The position numbers and the translations under genes are program-made. The notes below the pieces were generated by a model that worked only from the letters and a program-made list of their open reading frames with translations, was not told where the DNA came from and ran no database searches. 64,000 nucleotides of DNA, taken from NCBI RefSeq assembly GCF_014174475.1, contig NZ_JACJUD010000001.1, positions 682,001 through 746,000 on the forward strand, in the 5' to 3' direction. Below are positions 8,500 to 17,657 of this stretch, one piece after another; within the stretch, counting starts at the first letter, position 1; every line of letters starts with the position of its first letter. This DNA is from Aquipseudomonas ullengensis (GTDB lineage: Bacteria; Pseudomonadota; Gammaproteobacteria; Pseudomonadales; Pseudomonadaceae).

Positions 8500-9612
8500 A
8501 TGAAGCCGAACCGCCAGCCCTCTCCCCGAGGGAACCACGAGATCAGCCTCACCGGCCTGGAAGAAAGTGGCCGGCGCTCGCTGATGAGCCTGATCCTGAG
8601 CGCCACCGGCCTGACCCTCGGTTGCTTCTCGATCCTGCAGTTTCTTGCCGACAATTACCTCTTCGCCAGCTTCGAGCTGCTGGCCTGCAGCGTCTTGCTG
8701 TGGGGTTCGCGCGGCATCCTGCAGGCCCGGCGGCTGGAGCTGTGGATCTACCTGTACCTGGTGCCGACCTTCTGCTTCCTGATCTACATCATCCTCATGC
8801 CCAGGGCGTCGGCCACCGCCTTCACCTGGACCTACCTGATGCCACTGCTGTCCTACCTGCTGCTGGGCAAACGGCGCGGCGCACTGCTGACGCTGCCGTT
8901 TATCTGCGTCGCCATGCTGCTGTACTTCGTCCGCTACGACCTGCCGCTGGATGCCGCCGGGCTGATCGACATCGGCAATGCGATCCTCTGCGGCGTGCTG
9001 ATCATCGTCTTCGTGCACCTCTACGAATCGCGCCGCGCGCAGGCCTACCAGCAGCTCGAATACCAGGCCCAGACCGACCCGCTGACCGGGGTGACCAGCC
9101 GCGGCAGCTTCAAGCGCTCCCTGCTGCGCGCCATCCAGGAGGCCGAGCGCAGCCACAACCGGCTGGTTCTGGTGTTGATGGACATCGACCACTTCAAGAG
9201 CGTCAACGACCGCTGGGGGCACGACGCCGGCGATCACGCGCTCTGCCATGTCTGCGAGCAACTGCTCGACCGCCTGCGCGTGACCGATAGCCTGGGCCGG
9301 CTGGGCGGCGAGGAGTTCGGCCTCCTCCTGCGCAACACCGATAACGCCAGCGCCACGCGCCTGGTGGAGCAGTTGCGCCAGCATATCGTCGACAACCCGC
9401 TGAGCTACGGCGGGCAGCCCATCGCGCTATCCGCCACCTTCGGCCTGGCCGAATGGCCCACCGACGGCTACAGCACCGACGAGCTCTATCGCTGCGCCGA
9501 CCGGCGCCTCTACAGCGGCAAGCATCAGGGGCGTAACTGCCTGATCAATGGCGCCGACGAATCCCCCGTGCAGGCCCGCACAGCGGCCGAGGCCACGCGC
9601 CAGGAGCCCTGA
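8500..9612 (+). CDS. membrane-bound diguanylate cyclase (GGDEF)
   Basis: A 370-residue protein. About six membrane segments occupy residues 28-185, then a linker helix and a C-terminal GGDEF domain (about 197-350). The active-site motif is G269-G-E-E-F273, an active variant. The inhibitory I-site R260-x2-D263 is intact five residues before it. It should make cyclic di-GMP from two GTP at the inner membrane. The hydrophobic N-terminal region is a 6-TM sensor of unknown ligand. It is monocistronic between the porin terminator and its own terminator at 9645, inside the uronate island. Confidence 0.92.
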   Translation: MKPNRQPSPRGNHEISLTGLEESGRRSLMSLILSATGLTLGCFSILQFLADNYLFASFELLACSVLLWGSRGILQARRLELWIYLYLVPTFCFLIYIILMPRASATAFTWTYLMPLLSYLLLGKRRGALLTLPFICVAMLLYFVRYDLPLDAAGLIDIGNAILCGVLIIVFVHLYESRRAQAYQQLEYQAQTDPLTGVTSRGSFKRSLLRAIQEAERSHNRLVLVLMDIDHFKSVNDRWGHDAGDHALCHVCEQLLDRLRVTDSLGRLGGEEFGLLLRNTDNASATRLVEQLRQHIVDNPLSYGGQPIALSATFGLAEWPTDGYSTDELYRCADRRLYSGKHQGRNCLINGADESPVQARTAAEATRQEP

Positions 9613-9644
9613 CTCGGCCGCCGGCCCGTTCTGCAGGCAAAAAG

Positions 9645-9671
9645 AAGGCGCACTTGTGGTGCGCCTTTATT
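9645..9671. terminator. terminator after the diguanylate cyclase gene
   Basis: AAGGCGCAC / GTGCGCCTT stem with a 5-nt loop, preceded by AAAAAG and followed by TTTATT. It can serve both strands: the cyclase on + and the hydroxyacid dehydrogenase on -. Confidence 0.75.
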
Positions 9672-9780
9672 GCAATCCATTCAGTACAACCAGTGTGGGG
9701 GGCCGGATCGCCGCTTGTGGCAGCGATGCGGATATGACGGTGCGCCCCAGTGGCGCCCCCTCATATGCGGGCGGTGAGCG

Positions 9781-10719
9781 TCAGAGCGGGGTCAGCAGCT
9801 CACCGTTATCGATAAAGGCCTGCAGGTTGGCCAACACCAGTTCCTCCATCTGCAGGCGGGTTTCCTCGGTGCCGCTGCCGACATGCGGCAACAGCACCAC
9901 GTTGGGCAAACTGAACAAGGCCTCCGGCACCCTGGGCTCGGCCTCGAACACATCCAGCCCGGCGCCTCCCAGCGTACCGGCCAGCAAGGCCGCCACCAGC
10001 GCCGGCTGGTCGACCACGCTGCCGCGGGAGATATTGATCAGGATGCCCTGTGGCCCCAGCGCTTCCAGCACAGCGGCGTCGATCAGGTGATGGGTGGCCG
10101 CACCACCCGGGCAGGCCAGCACCAGGAAATCCGCCCAGCGCGCCAGGGCCAGCAGGTCCGCTTCATAGCCATAGTCGCTGCTCGGGTCGGCGCGGCGGTT
10201 GTGGTAGCGCACCGGCATGGCGAACCCCTCCGCGCGCCGGGCAATGTCCTTGCCGATGCGGCCCAGGCCGACGATGCCCAGGCGCTTGCCGCTGACCTTG
10301 CGCGTCAGCGGGTAATGCCCCGCCAGCCAGCGGCCCTCACGCACGAAACGATCGGCCGCCGGCAATTGCCGGGCGGTGTCGATGACCAGGCCCATGGCCA
10401 GGTCGGCCACGCAGTCGTTGAGCACATCCGGCGTGGTGCTGATGGCGATGCCGCGCTGGCGTGCGACCTCCACCGCGATGGCGTCGTAGCCGACACCAAA
10501 GCTGCAGATCGCCCGCAGGTTAGGCAGGCACTCAAGCAGCGCGGCGCTGCAACCGAAGCGCGCCGACGTCACCAGCACCTCGAACTGCGCGCCGTGCTCG
10601 GCGAGATAACCCAGGGCATCCGCCTGTTGCCACAACTGCACCACATCACGCCCCTGCAACAGGCGCTGATTGAAACGCTCGGTCAGCGGGCCGACATGCA
10701 CGATACGCACAGCACTCAT
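9781..10719 (-). CDS. D-2-hydroxyacid dehydrogenase (glyoxylate/hydroxypyruvate reductase-like)
   Basis: A 312-residue NAD(P)-dependent D-isomer hydroxyacid dehydrogenase. The Rossmann motif is G151-L-G-R-I-G156, and the catalytic Arg-Glu-His triad is visible as R232 (I-S-R-G), E261 (F-E-A-E-P) and H279 (L-P-H-V-G-S). It resembles glyoxylate/hydroxypyruvate reductases of the GhrB/GyaR type. It starts 19 bp after garD in the same direction with an AGGAGG site and is probably the last gene of the kdgD-to-garD operon. No step of the oxidative uronate pathway needs it, so its substrate here is unknown; a keto-sugar acid side product or tartronate semialdehyde are guesses. Confidence 0.87.
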   Translation of the reverse strand: MSAVRIVHVGPLTERFNQRLLQGRDVVQLWQQADALGYLAEHGAQFEVLVTSARFGCSAALLECLPNLRAICSFGVGYDAIAVEVARQRGIAISTTPDVLNDCVADLAMGLVIDTARQLPAADRFVREGRWLAGHYPLTRKVSGKRLGIVGLGRIGKDIARRAEGFAMPVRYHNRRADPSSDYGYEADLLALARWADFLVLACPGGAATHHLIDAAVLEALGPQGILINISRGSVVDQPALVAALLAGTLGGAGLDVFEAEPRVPEALFSLPNVVLLPHVGSGTEETRLQMEELVLANLQAFIDNGELLTPL

Positions 10720-10738
10720 CTCATCCTCCTGGTTCGAC

Positions 10739-12295
10739 TCAAGTCACCGGTGCCGGGTTGAACAGGGTCAGGTCGTTGTGCAGCTTGTGCTTTTCCGCCC
10801 AGGTCTGCTGCTTGCCGCTGGCCACGTCCAGATAGAGCTGGAAGATATGCCAGCCCATTTCCTCCAGGGTCATGCGCCCGGAGGTGATCTGCCCGGCATC
10901 GACGTCGATCAGGTCCGGCCAGCGCTCGGCCAGCTGGGTGCGCGTGGCCACCTTGATCACCGGCACCATGGCCAGGCCGTAGGGCGTGCCGCGACCGGTA
11001 GTGAAGATGTGCAGGTTCATCCCGGCAGCGATCTGCAGGGTGCCACAGATGAAATCGCTGGCCGGCGTGGCACAGTAATACAAACCCTTGCCGCGAATCC
11101 GCTCGCCGGGCGAAACCACCCCGGCAATGGCGCTGGAGCCGGACTTGGCGATCGAGCCCATGGCCTTTTCGACGATGTTGTTGAGCCCGCCCTTCTTGTT
11201 GCCCGGCGTGGTGTTGGCGCTGCGATCAGCCATGCCGCGTTCCAGGTAACGGTCGTACCACTCCATCTCGCGGATCAGCGCATCGGCCACCTCGACACTG
11301 GCGGCGCGCGGGGTAAGCAGGTGAATGCCGTCACGCACCTCGGTGTTCTCGGAAAACATCACCGTGGCCCCGACACGCACCAGCAGGTCGGCGGCGACGC
11401 CCAGCGCCGGGTTGGCGGTGATCCCGGAGAACGCATCGCTGCCCCCGCACTGCATGCCGACCACCAGCTCGGCCGCCGGCACCGTCTCGCGGCGGCGCTG
11501 GTTCAGCACCTTCAGACGCTCCTCGATCATCGCCATGATCTGCTCGACCATGCCGGCAAAGCCGCTGCTGGAATCTTGCAGGCGAAACAGCCAATCCTCC
11601 TCGTCCATGCCATGGGTCAGCGCATCGCCGTCCATCAACTGGCTGGCCTGCAGCTTCTCGCAACCGAGGCTGATGACCAGGGCCTGGCCGCCGAGATTGG
11701 GGTTGCGGCTGATGTTGTACAGGGTACGAATCGGCACCACCGCATCCGGCGCGTTGATCGCCACACCACAGCCGTAGCTGTGGGACAGCGCCACCACATC
11801 GTCGACATGCGGGTAGCGCGGCAACAGCTCCTTGCGCACACGCTCGACGCAATGCCCCAGCACACCCACCACGCACTGCACGGTGGTGGTCACGCCGAGA
11901 ATATTGCGCGTGCCGACCGTGCCGTCCGGGTTGCGGAAGCCCTCGAAGGTGTAGCCCTCCAGCGGCTCGACAGCAGGTGCCGGCAAGGTGGCCTTGGGCA
12001 GGTTGTCCAGCGCCGGCGCGGCGGGCATGCGCAACTGCGCCTCGGTAACCCAGCGCCCGGCCGCAATGGGTTCCAGGGCATAGCCGATGACTTCGCCATA
12101 GCGCACCACCTCGCCGTCCACGGCAATGTCCTGCAGCGCCACCTTGTGGCTCTGCGGGATACCTTCGACAGCTTCCAGGCCATCGGCGAAACGGCCACCC
12201 TTGGCGACACCCTGCTCATTGACCACCACGCCGACATTGTCAGACGGATGCAGGCGGATGTAGCGCGGCGAATCTTGGTGCGGGATCAACTGCAT
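10739..12295 (-). CDS. garD: galactarate dehydratase GarD
   Basis: A 518-residue UxaA/GarD-family dehydratase. The SAF-like N-terminal domain (about 10-90) has H-K-V-A-L, and the large domain has the G-T-R-N family motif (G-x-V-G-T-R-N-I), S-H-S-Y-G-C-G and the [17 protein letters not shown] stretch. It dehydrates galactarate (meso-galactaric acid) to 5-keto-4-deoxyglucarate, using iron or another divalent metal. Same strand as gudD, the aldehyde dehydrogenase and kdgD, so probably one operon. The 279-bp gap to gudD holds a permease remnant. Confidence 0.93.
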   Translation of the reverse strand: MQLIPHQDSPRYIRLHPSDNVGVVVNEQGVAKGGRFADGLEAVEGIPQSHKVALQDIAVDGEVVRYGEVIGYALEPIAAGRWVTEAQLRMPAAPALDNLPKATLPAPAVEPLEGYTFEGFRNPDGTVGTRNILGVTTTVQCVVGVLGHCVERVRKELLPRYPHVDDVVALSHSYGCGVAINAPDAVVPIRTLYNISRNPNLGGQALVISLGCEKLQASQLMDGDALTHGMDEEDWLFRLQDSSSGFAGMVEQIMAMIEERLKVLNQRRRETVPAAELVVGMQCGGSDAFSGITANPALGVAADLLVRVGATVMFSENTEVRDGIHLLTPRAASVEVADALIREMEWYDRYLERGMADRSANTTPGNKKGGLNNIVEKAMGSIAKSGSSAIAGVVSPGERIRGKGLYYCATPASDFICGTLQIAAGMNLHIFTTGRGTPYGLAMVPVIKVATRTQLAERWPDLIDVDAGQITSGRMTLEEMGWHIFQLYLDVASGKQQTWAEKHKLHNDLTLFNPAPVT

Positions 12296-12320
12296 GATTC
12301 AGGCTCTTCTGGCTAATGCG

Positions 12321-12548
12321 TCAGGCGGAAACCAGGCGGTGGCCGCCCGTGGACTCGGTTGCGGATTCATCGCTGCGCCGGGCACCGCCCTGGCTGGGGT
12401 CATCCTTGAGGTCCAAGCGCTGAATCTTGCCAACGAAGACCAGCGCCCACTTGAACGACCCCGTGGCACTGATCAGGATCAGGTAGCGCAGGTCTTGCAC
12501 AGCATGTTTGTTCTTATCGGGGTCGTTGTCCGGCTGGCGCCGCGCCAC
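12321..12548 (-). pseudogene. remnant of an MFS glucarate/galactarate permease (gudP/garP-type C terminus)
   Basis: The frame between gudD and garD contains I-S-A-T-G-S-F-K-W-A-L-V-F-V-G followed directly by K-I-Q-R-L-D-L-K. In GudP/GarP-type major facilitator permeases these segments occur near the C terminus but are separated by one membrane helix (about 15-20 residues). Here that helix is missing, and everything before the first segment is gone (unrelated sequence M-A-R-R-Q-P-D-N-D). The position between two aldarate dehydratase genes is where gudP usually lies. I read this as a permease gene eroded by at least two deletions. The family match is from memory of the sequences, not a search. 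Confidence 0.62.
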
Positions 12549-12574
12549 CGCAGTGGCACGGCGTCGCCACAGCT

Positions 12575-13918
12575 TCAGCGCACCAGGCAGGGACGCTTGT
12601 TGTCGAACGTCCAGCCAGGAATCAGGTACTGCATGGCGATGGCATCGTCACGCGCGCCCAAGCCCTTCTGCTGGTACAACTCATGGGCGCGCGCCAAGGC
12701 GTCCCAGTCCAGCTCCACACCCAGGCCTGAACGCGTGGGCACCTTGACCTTGCCGCCGACGATCTGCAGCGGCTCGCGGGTCAGGTACTGGCCGTCCTGC
12801 CAGATCCAGTGGGTGTCGATGGCAGTGATCCGCCCCGGCGCCGCGGCGGCGACCTGGGTGAACATCGCCAGGGAAATGTCGAAGTGGTTGTTCGAGTGCG
12901 AGCCCCAGGTCAGGCCCCAGTCGTTGCACAACTGAGCGACCCGTACCGAACCGCTGAGGGTCCAGAAATGCGGATCGGCGAGGGGAATATCCACCGACTG
13001 CTGCTGCACCGTATGCACCATCTGCCGCCAGTCCGTGGCGATCATGTTGGTGGCCGTGGGCAAGCCGGTGGCACGGCGGAACTCGGCCAGCACTTCGCGC
13101 CCGGAGTAACCGTTCTCGGCCCCGCACGGGTCTTCGGCATACGCCAGTACCCCGTGCAGGTCGCGGCACAGCGCAACGGCCTGCTTGAGCGACCAGGCAC
13201 CGTTGGGGTCGAGGGTGATACGTGCCTGCGGGAAGCGTGCGGCCAGGGCGCGGATCGCCTCGACCTCCTGTTCGCCGCTGAGCACACCGCCCTTCAGCTT
13301 GAAGTCGTGGAAGCCGTAGCGCGCATGGGCCGCCTCGGCCTGGCGGACGATGGCCTCGGCATCCATGGCGGTGCGATTACGCTCGCGGAACCAGGCGTCG
13401 CCGGCCTCGCGCTCGTCGCGGTAATCGAGGTCGGTGGCGTCCTTGTCGGCGATGTAGAACAGATAACCGAGCATCTCCACTTCGTCACGCTGCTGGCCTT
13501 CACCGAGCAGGGCGGCCATGGGCACCTCGAGGAACTGCCCGAGCAAGTCGAGCAGGGCCGACTCCAGCGCAGCCACCGCATGGATGGTAATGCGCAGGTC
13601 GAAGGTCTGCAGGCCGCGGCCACCGGCATCACGCTCGGCGAAGGTCTGGCGCACGCGATTGAGCAGCGCGTTGTACTGGCCGATCGGCTGGCCGACGACC
13701 AGGCTGCGAGCGTCTTCCAGGGTCTGGCGAATGCGCTCGCCACCGGGAACTTCACCCAGGCCGATGCGCCCGGCATCGTCCTTGAGAATCAGGATATTGC
13801 GTGTAAAGAACGGGCCGTGGGCACCGCTCAGGTTGAGCAGCATGCTGTCCTGGCCGGCGACCGGGACCACGAGCAACTCGGTGATGCGCGGGGTTTGCGC
13901 AGGTGACACTGTGTTCAT
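12575..13918 (-). CDS. gudD: glucarate dehydratase GudD
   Basis: A 447-residue enolase-superfamily glucarate dehydratase. All catalytic positions known from E. coli GudD appear with an offset of two: K207-x-K209 (F-K-L-K-G), metal ligands D237, E268 and N291, then D315 and H341 in the G-S-H-S-N-N-H motif. It converts D-glucarate (and L-idarate) to 5-keto-4-deoxyglucarate, the product also made by GarD, so the two dehydratases converge. An AACAATAA motif (13931-13938) lies just before the ribosome binding site. It is 83 bp downstream of the aldehyde dehydrogenase. Confidence 0.95.
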   Translation of the reverse strand: MNTVSPAQTPRITELLVVPVAGQDSMLLNLSGAHGPFFTRNILILKDDAGRIGLGEVPGGERIRQTLEDARSLVVGQPIGQYNALLNRVRQTFAERDAGGRGLQTFDLRITIHAVAALESALLDLLGQFLEVPMAALLGEGQQRDEVEMLGYLFYIADKDATDLDYRDEREAGDAWFRERNRTAMDAEAIVRQAEAAHARYGFHDFKLKGGVLSGEQEVEAIRALAARFPQARITLDPNGAWSLKQAVALCRDLHGVLAYAEDPCGAENGYSGREVLAEFRRATGLPTATNMIATDWRQMVHTVQQQSVDIPLADPHFWTLSGSVRVAQLCNDWGLTWGSHSNNHFDISLAMFTQVAAAAPGRITAIDTHWIWQDGQYLTREPLQIVGGKVKVPTRSGLGVELDWDALARAHELYQQKGLGARDDAIAMQYLIPGWTFDNKRPCLVR

Positions 13919-13930
13919 TGCCGTTCCCTT

Positions 13931-13938
13931 TTATTGTT
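13931..13938 (-). promoter_or_regulatory. Hfq/Crc-type motif before gudD
   Basis: On the reverse strand AACAATAA (AANAANAA), within ACAACAATAAAAGGGAACGG before the gudD ATG at 13918. It abuts the ribosome binding site, the usual place for Hfq-Crc translational repression. An adjoining GTTGTACG half-operator is probably fortuitous. Confidence 0.55.
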
Positions 13939-14001
13939 GTACGGGAGGGGATCAATGCAGTCTGGAGCCGGCGCCCGGGTTGGCAGGCGCCGGATTCGGG
14001 G

Positions 14002-15444
14002 TTAGCCGATGTAAGTGGTCTTCACCGTGGTGTAGAACTCCGCCGCGTAGCGACCCTGCTCGCGCGAGCCGTAGGACGAGCCTTTGCGGCCACCGAACGG
14101 CACGTGGTAATCGACCCCGGCAGTGGGCAGATTGACCATGACCATGCCGGCCTGGGCATGACGCTTGAAGTGGTTGGCGTACTTCAGCGAGGTGGTGGCG
14201 ATCCCGGCGGAGAGGCCGAATTCGGTGTCGTTGGCCATGGCCAGCGCGGCCTCGTAGTCCGCCACGCGCACCACGTTGGCCACCGGGCCGAAGATTTCCT
14301 CACGGCTGATGCGCATCTCGGCGGTGCTGTCGGCAAACAGCGTCGGCGCGAGGAAGTACCCTTCGGTGTCGCAGGTCACCAGACCACCACCGCTGACCAG
14401 GCGCGCACCCTCGTCCTGACCGATGCCGATGTAGCGCAGGTCCTGGTCGAGCTGAGCCTGGGAGACCACCGGGCCGATGTCGGTACCGGCCTTGAGGGCG
14501 TGGCCGACCTTGATCGATTTCATCCGCTCGGCCACCGCCTCGACAAACCTGTCGTGGATGCCCGCAGTGACGATCAGCCGACTGGACGCCGTGCAACGCT
14601 GGCCCGTGGAATAGAAGGCGCTCTGCACCGCCAACTCGACCGCCAGTTTCAGGTCCGCGTCGTCGAGGATCACCTGCGGGTTTTTGCCGCCCATCTCCAG
14701 CTGGACCTTGGCGCCACGGGCCACGCAGTTGGCGGCAATGGTGCGACCCACGCCGACCGAACCGGTGAAGCTGATGCCATCGACGCGCTTGTCACCGACG
14801 ATGGCTTCACCCACTACCCGGCCACTGCCCATCACCAGGTTGAACACGCCGGCCGGGAAGCCGGCGCGGGAGATGATTTCGGCAATCGCCCAGGCGCAGC
14901 CCGGTACCAGATCCGCCGGTTTGAGCACCACGCAGTTGCCGTAGGCCAGAGCCGGGGCAACCTTCCAGGCGGGGATGGCGATCGGGAAGTTCCACGGGGT
15001 AATCAGGCCGACCACGCCCAGCGGCTCGCGGGTGACTTCCACCGATACGCCCGGACGCACCGACGGCAGGATCTCACCGGCCAGGCGCAGGCACTCACCG
15101 GCGAAGAACTTGAAGATGTTGCCGGCGCGGCTGACTTCGCCGATGGCTTCGGGCAGGGTCTTGCCCTCTTCCCGGGCCAGCAGGCTGCCGAGCTCCTCGC
15201 GGCGGGCGAGGATTTCGCTGCCGACCTTGTCCAGCGCATCGCTACGGGCCTGGATCCCCGATGTCGACCAGGCCGGGAACGCGGCGCGCGCGGCCTCGAT
15301 GGCCTGCGCCACCTGGGCGGCGTCGGCCTGGGCATATTCACCCACCACGTCAGCAAGATCGGACGGGTTGATGTTCGCCGAATAGCTGGCACCGGCGACC
15401 CACTCGCCACCGATGTAATTGTCGTAACGCTTGCTATCTGCCAC
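14002..15444 (-). CDS. 2-oxoglutarate semialdehyde dehydrogenase (aldehyde dehydrogenase family)
   Basis: A 480-residue NAD(P)-dependent aldehyde dehydrogenase. Counting from the GTG at 15444, N152 (P-W-N-F-P), general base E250 (Q-L-E-M-G-G) and nucleophile C284 (G-Q-R-C-T) are intact. The start is GTG because AGGAGA lies 6 nt before it; a GTG seven codons further upstream has no such site. Coming after KdgD in the same operon, it should oxidise 2-oxoglutarate semialdehyde to 2-oxoglutarate, the last step of the pathway. Succinate-semialdehyde activity cannot be excluded from sequence. Confidence 0.88.
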   Translation of the reverse strand: MADSKRYDNYIGGEWVAGASYSANINPSDLADVVGEYAQADAAQVAQAIEAARAAFPAWSTSGIQARSDALDKVGSEILARREELGSLLAREEGKTLPEAIGEVSRAGNIFKFFAGECLRLAGEILPSVRPGVSVEVTREPLGVVGLITPWNFPIAIPAWKVAPALAYGNCVVLKPADLVPGCAWAIAEIISRAGFPAGVFNLVMGSGRVVGEAIVGDKRVDGISFTGSVGVGRTIAANCVARGAKVQLEMGGKNPQVILDDADLKLAVELAVQSAFYSTGQRCTASSRLIVTAGIHDRFVEAVAERMKSIKVGHALKAGTDIGPVVSQAQLDQDLRYIGIGQDEGARLVSGGGLVTCDTEGYFLAPTLFADSTAEMRISREEIFGPVANVVRVADYEAALAMANDTEFGLSAGIATTSLKYANHFKRHAQAGMVMVNLPTAGVDYHVPFGGRKGSSYGSREQGRYAAEFYTTVKTTYIG

Positions 15445-15472
15445 GAGGATTCTCCTGTCAGTCACGGGCGGC

Positions 15473-16384
15473 TTATTGCGCGCCCTGGGCCTTGATCAGC
15501 TCGGCGAGCATTTCGTACTCGTTGGGCAACAGATCGGTCAGCGGCGCACGCACCGGACCGGCGTCGTAGCCAGAGATTTTCGCCCCGGCCTTGACGATGC
15601 TCACGGCATAGCCGGCCTTGCGGTTACGGATATCCAGATACGGCAGGAAGAAGTCATCGATGATCTTGCCGACGGTTTCGTGGTCATCGCGGGCGATGGC
15701 ACGGTAGAAGTCCATCGCGGTTTTCGGGATGAAGTTGAACACCGCCGAGGAATACACCGGCACACCCAGGGCCTTGTAGGCCGCGGCGTAGACTTCCGCG
15801 GTCGGCAGGCCGCCGAGGTAGCTGAAGCGCTCGCCGAGGCGGCGGCGGATCGACACCATCAGCTCGATATCGCCCAGGCCGTCCTTGTAGCCGATCAGGT
15901 TCGGACAGCGCTCGGCCAATTGCTCCAGCAGCGGCGCAGTCAGGCGGCAGACGTTGCGGTTGTAGACCACCACACCGATTTTCACCGACTTGCAGACTTG
16001 CTCAACGTGCGCAGCCACACCTTCCTGGCTGGCTTCGGTCAGGTAGTGCGGCAGCAGCAGCAAGCCCTTGGCACCCAGGCGCTCGGCTTCCTGGGCCATC
16101 TGGATGGCCTGACGGGTCGGACCACCGACACCGGCGAGAATCGGCACGGAGCCGGCGCAGGTGTCCACAGCGGTCTTGATGATCTGCGAATACTCGGCGC
16201 CATCGAGGGAAAAGAATTCGCCAGTGCCACCCGCCGCAAACAGTGCCGAAGCACCGTAGGGCGCCAGCCACTCCAGGCGGCGGGCGTAGCTGGCTGGGTT
16301 GAATTCACCCGCGGCAGTGAAGTCGGTTACCGGAAAGGACAGCAACCCGGAAGAGAGGATGGACTTGAGTTCTTGTGGATTCAT
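15473..16384 (-). CDS. kdgD: 5-dehydro-4-deoxyglucarate dehydratase KdgD
   Basis: A 303-residue class I aldolase-fold (DapA/NanA) enzyme that dehydrates and decarboxylates 5-keto-4-deoxyglucarate to 2-oxoglutarate semialdehyde. The A-A-G-G-T-G-E-F-F substrate loop (about 50-58), V-Y-N-R-N tyrosine (Y141) and the Schiff-base lysine in I-G-Y-K-D (K167) are visible. The start at 16384 gives M-N-P-Q-E-L-K-S, the normal family start; the open frame upstream is promoter DNA. It is the first gene of the minus-strand operon kdgD-aldehyde dehydrogenase-gudD-garD-hydroxyacid dehydrogenase, with a GntR-type operator 62 bp upstream. Confidence 0.93.
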   Translation of the reverse strand: MNPQELKSILSSGLLSFPVTDFTAAGEFNPASYARRLEWLAPYGASALFAAGGTGEFFSLDGAEYSQIIKTAVDTCAGSVPILAGVGGPTRQAIQMAQEAERLGAKGLLLLPHYLTEASQEGVAAHVEQVCKSVKIGVVVYNRNVCRLTAPLLEQLAERCPNLIGYKDGLGDIELMVSIRRRLGERFSYLGGLPTAEVYAAAYKALGVPVYSSAVFNFIPKTAMDFYRAIARDDHETVGKIIDDFFLPYLDIRNRKAGYAVSIVKAGAKISGYDAGPVRAPLTDLLPNEYEMLAELIKAQGAQ

Positions 16385-16445
16385 TATTCGAACACCCTGA
16401 AAAGCAGTTATGAAGGTGGCCTGAGATCTTCGGCACGAGAGATAC

Positions 16446-16458
16446 GTTATCGTACAAC
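16446..16458. promoter_or_regulatory. GntR-type operator at the kdgD promoter
   Basis: GTTATCGTACAAC, identical to the site at 6626-6638 and one transition from a perfect palindrome. It lies 62 bp before the kdgD start and overlaps a possible -10 box, so binding there would shut off the catabolic operon. Confidence 0.65.
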
Positions 16459-16691
16459 TATGAAGATTGCCAACAAGCAAATCATTCCGCCGGTCGCCGG
16501 CAGCGCCGGCAAATCACGCCAGGGCACCGAGGCATCCGCCCGTCGTGCCCTGTGCAAACCGCAAGAGCCCCTGATTACGGGCACCTCAAGGCCTTATACA
16601 ATTTCAAAAGGCCACCACGGCAGCGCCCATACGACATCTTTTGGCCATACTAACGCGCCAGCCCGGTAGCGAATTTTCTACTTAAGTCACG

Positions 16692-16720
16692 TTGACAAGT
16701 CCTACAAGCCCTGATGAAAT
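16692..16720 (+). promoter_or_regulatory. sigma-70 promoter of the udh operon
   Basis: Perfect TTGACA (16692-16697), a 17-bp spacer and TGAAAT (16715-16720) as a moderate -10. The predicted start is at the edge of the operator at 16729. Confidence 0.6.
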
Positions 16721-16728
16721 CGGGACAA

Positions 16729-16751
16729 GTCATACGACAACATATGACAAC
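16729..16751. promoter_or_regulatory. double GntR-type operator at the udh promoter
   Basis: GTCATACGACAAC (16729-16741) overlaps a second near-palindrome, GACAACATATGACAAC (16736-16751), centred on CATATG. It is placed just downstream of the -10 box, like the operator at 6769. Confidence 0.6.
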
Positions 16752-16755
16752 CCCC

Positions 16756-16766
16756 AATAAGAACAA
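16756..16766 (+). promoter_or_regulatory. Hfq/Crc-type motifs in the udh leader
   Basis: AATAAGAACAA contains two overlapping AANAANAA matches, 20-30 nt before the udh start codon. Motif-based. Confidence 0.45.
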
Positions 16767-16786
16767 TCAAGATTCAGGGCTGCATC

Positions 16787-17608
16787 ATGACCACGACTCC
16801 CACCGCCCATCCCCGTCTGCCGCGCCTGCTCCTGACCGGTGCTGCCGGAGGTCTCGGCAAGGTTCTGCGCCAGAGCCTGCGCCCTTACGCTGACGTGCTG
16901 CGTGTTTCCGATATCGCCGCCATGGACCCGGCCGCCGGCCCCCATGAAGAAGTGGTGCCCTGCGACCTGTCCGACAAGGCGGCCGTGCACGCCCTGGTCG
17001 AGGGTGTCGACGCCATCCTGCATTTCGGCGGCGTCTCGGTGGAGCGGCCCTTCGAGGAAATCCTCGGCGCCAACATCAGCGGCACCTTCCATATCTATGA
17101 AGCCGCTCGCCGTCACGGCGTAAAGCGCGTGGTGTTCGCCAGCTCCAACCATGTGATCGGCTTCTATAAGCAGGATGCGCCACTCGACGCCCACTCGCCG
17201 CGCCGCCCGGATGGCTACTACGGGCTGTCCAAGTCCTACGGCGAGGACATGGCCAACTTCTACTTCGACCGCTACGGCATCGAGACCGTGAGCATCCGCA
17301 TTGGCTCCTCGTTCCCCGAGCCCGCCAACCGCCGAATGATGCACACCTGGCTGAGCTTCGCCGACCTGACCCAGCTGATCGAGAAATCCCTGTTCACCGC
17401 CAACGTCGGCCACACCGTGGTCTACGGCGTATCGGACAACGCCCAGGTGTGGTGGGACAACCGCTATGCCACGCACCTGGGCTTTGCCCCCCAGGACAGC
17501 TCTGAAGTGTTTCGCGCCAAGGTCGAAGCGCAGCCGCCCGTGGCCGCCGATGACCCGGCCGCGGTCTACCAGGGCGGTGCGTTTGTCGCCGCTGGCCCCT
17601 TCGAATAG
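16787..17608 (+). CDS. udh: uronate dehydrogenase Udh
   Basis: A 273-residue short-chain dehydrogenase (extended NAD epimerase type). It has nucleotide motif T17-G-A-A-G-G-L-G24 and catalytic Y145-x3-K149 (Y-Y-G-L-S-K), with family motifs H-F-G-G-V-S-V-E and S-S-N-H-V-I-G-F-Y. It closely resembles Pseudomonas and Agrobacterium uronate dehydrogenases, which oxidise D-galacturonate and D-glucuronate with NAD+ to the 1,5-aldarolactones. It is the first gene of the operon udh-lactonase-dctPQM and the entry step of the pathway. Confidence 0.94.
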   Translation: MTTTPTAHPRLPRLLLTGAAGGLGKVLRQSLRPYADVLRVSDIAAMDPAAGPHEEVVPCDLSDKAAVHALVEGVDAILHFGGVSVERPFEEILGANISGTFHIYEAARRHGVKRVVFASSNHVIGFYKQDAPLDAHSPRRPDGYYGLSKSYGEDMANFYFDRYGIETVSIRIGSSFPEPANRRMMHTWLSFADLTQLIEKSLFTANVGHTVVYGVSDNAQVWWDNRYATHLGFAPQDSSEVFRAKVEAQPPVAADDPAAVYQGGAFVAAGPFE

Positions 17609-17634
17609 GCCCCGCCCGTTCAACCTGGCCCGCG

Positions 17635-17645
17635 AACAACAATAA
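17635..17645 (+). promoter_or_regulatory. Hfq/Crc-type motif before the lactonase gene
   Basis: AACAACAATAA holds two overlapping AANAANAA matches and runs into the AAGAGA ribosome binding site, 12 nt before the ATG at 17658. Confidence 0.55.
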
Positions 17646-17657
17646 GAGACCGCGCCC

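Larger units (their letters stand above)
16385..16786. other. 402-bp divergent control region between kdgD and udh
   Basis: No gene is seen. It holds the kdgD-side operator (16446), the udh promoter (16692) and the udh operator (16729). A possible kdgD promoter on the reverse strand is TTGGCA (16468-16473) with GATAAC (16446-16451) at 16-bp spacing, so its -10 box would lie inside the operator. The 16475-16680 stretch shows nothing I recognise. Confidence 0.65.

Noticed and set aside
13936-13948. GTTGTACG half of the GntR-type operator before gudD
   Set aside because: The second half is missing (GGGAGG instead of ACAAC) and the overlap with the AACAATAA motif explains the match.
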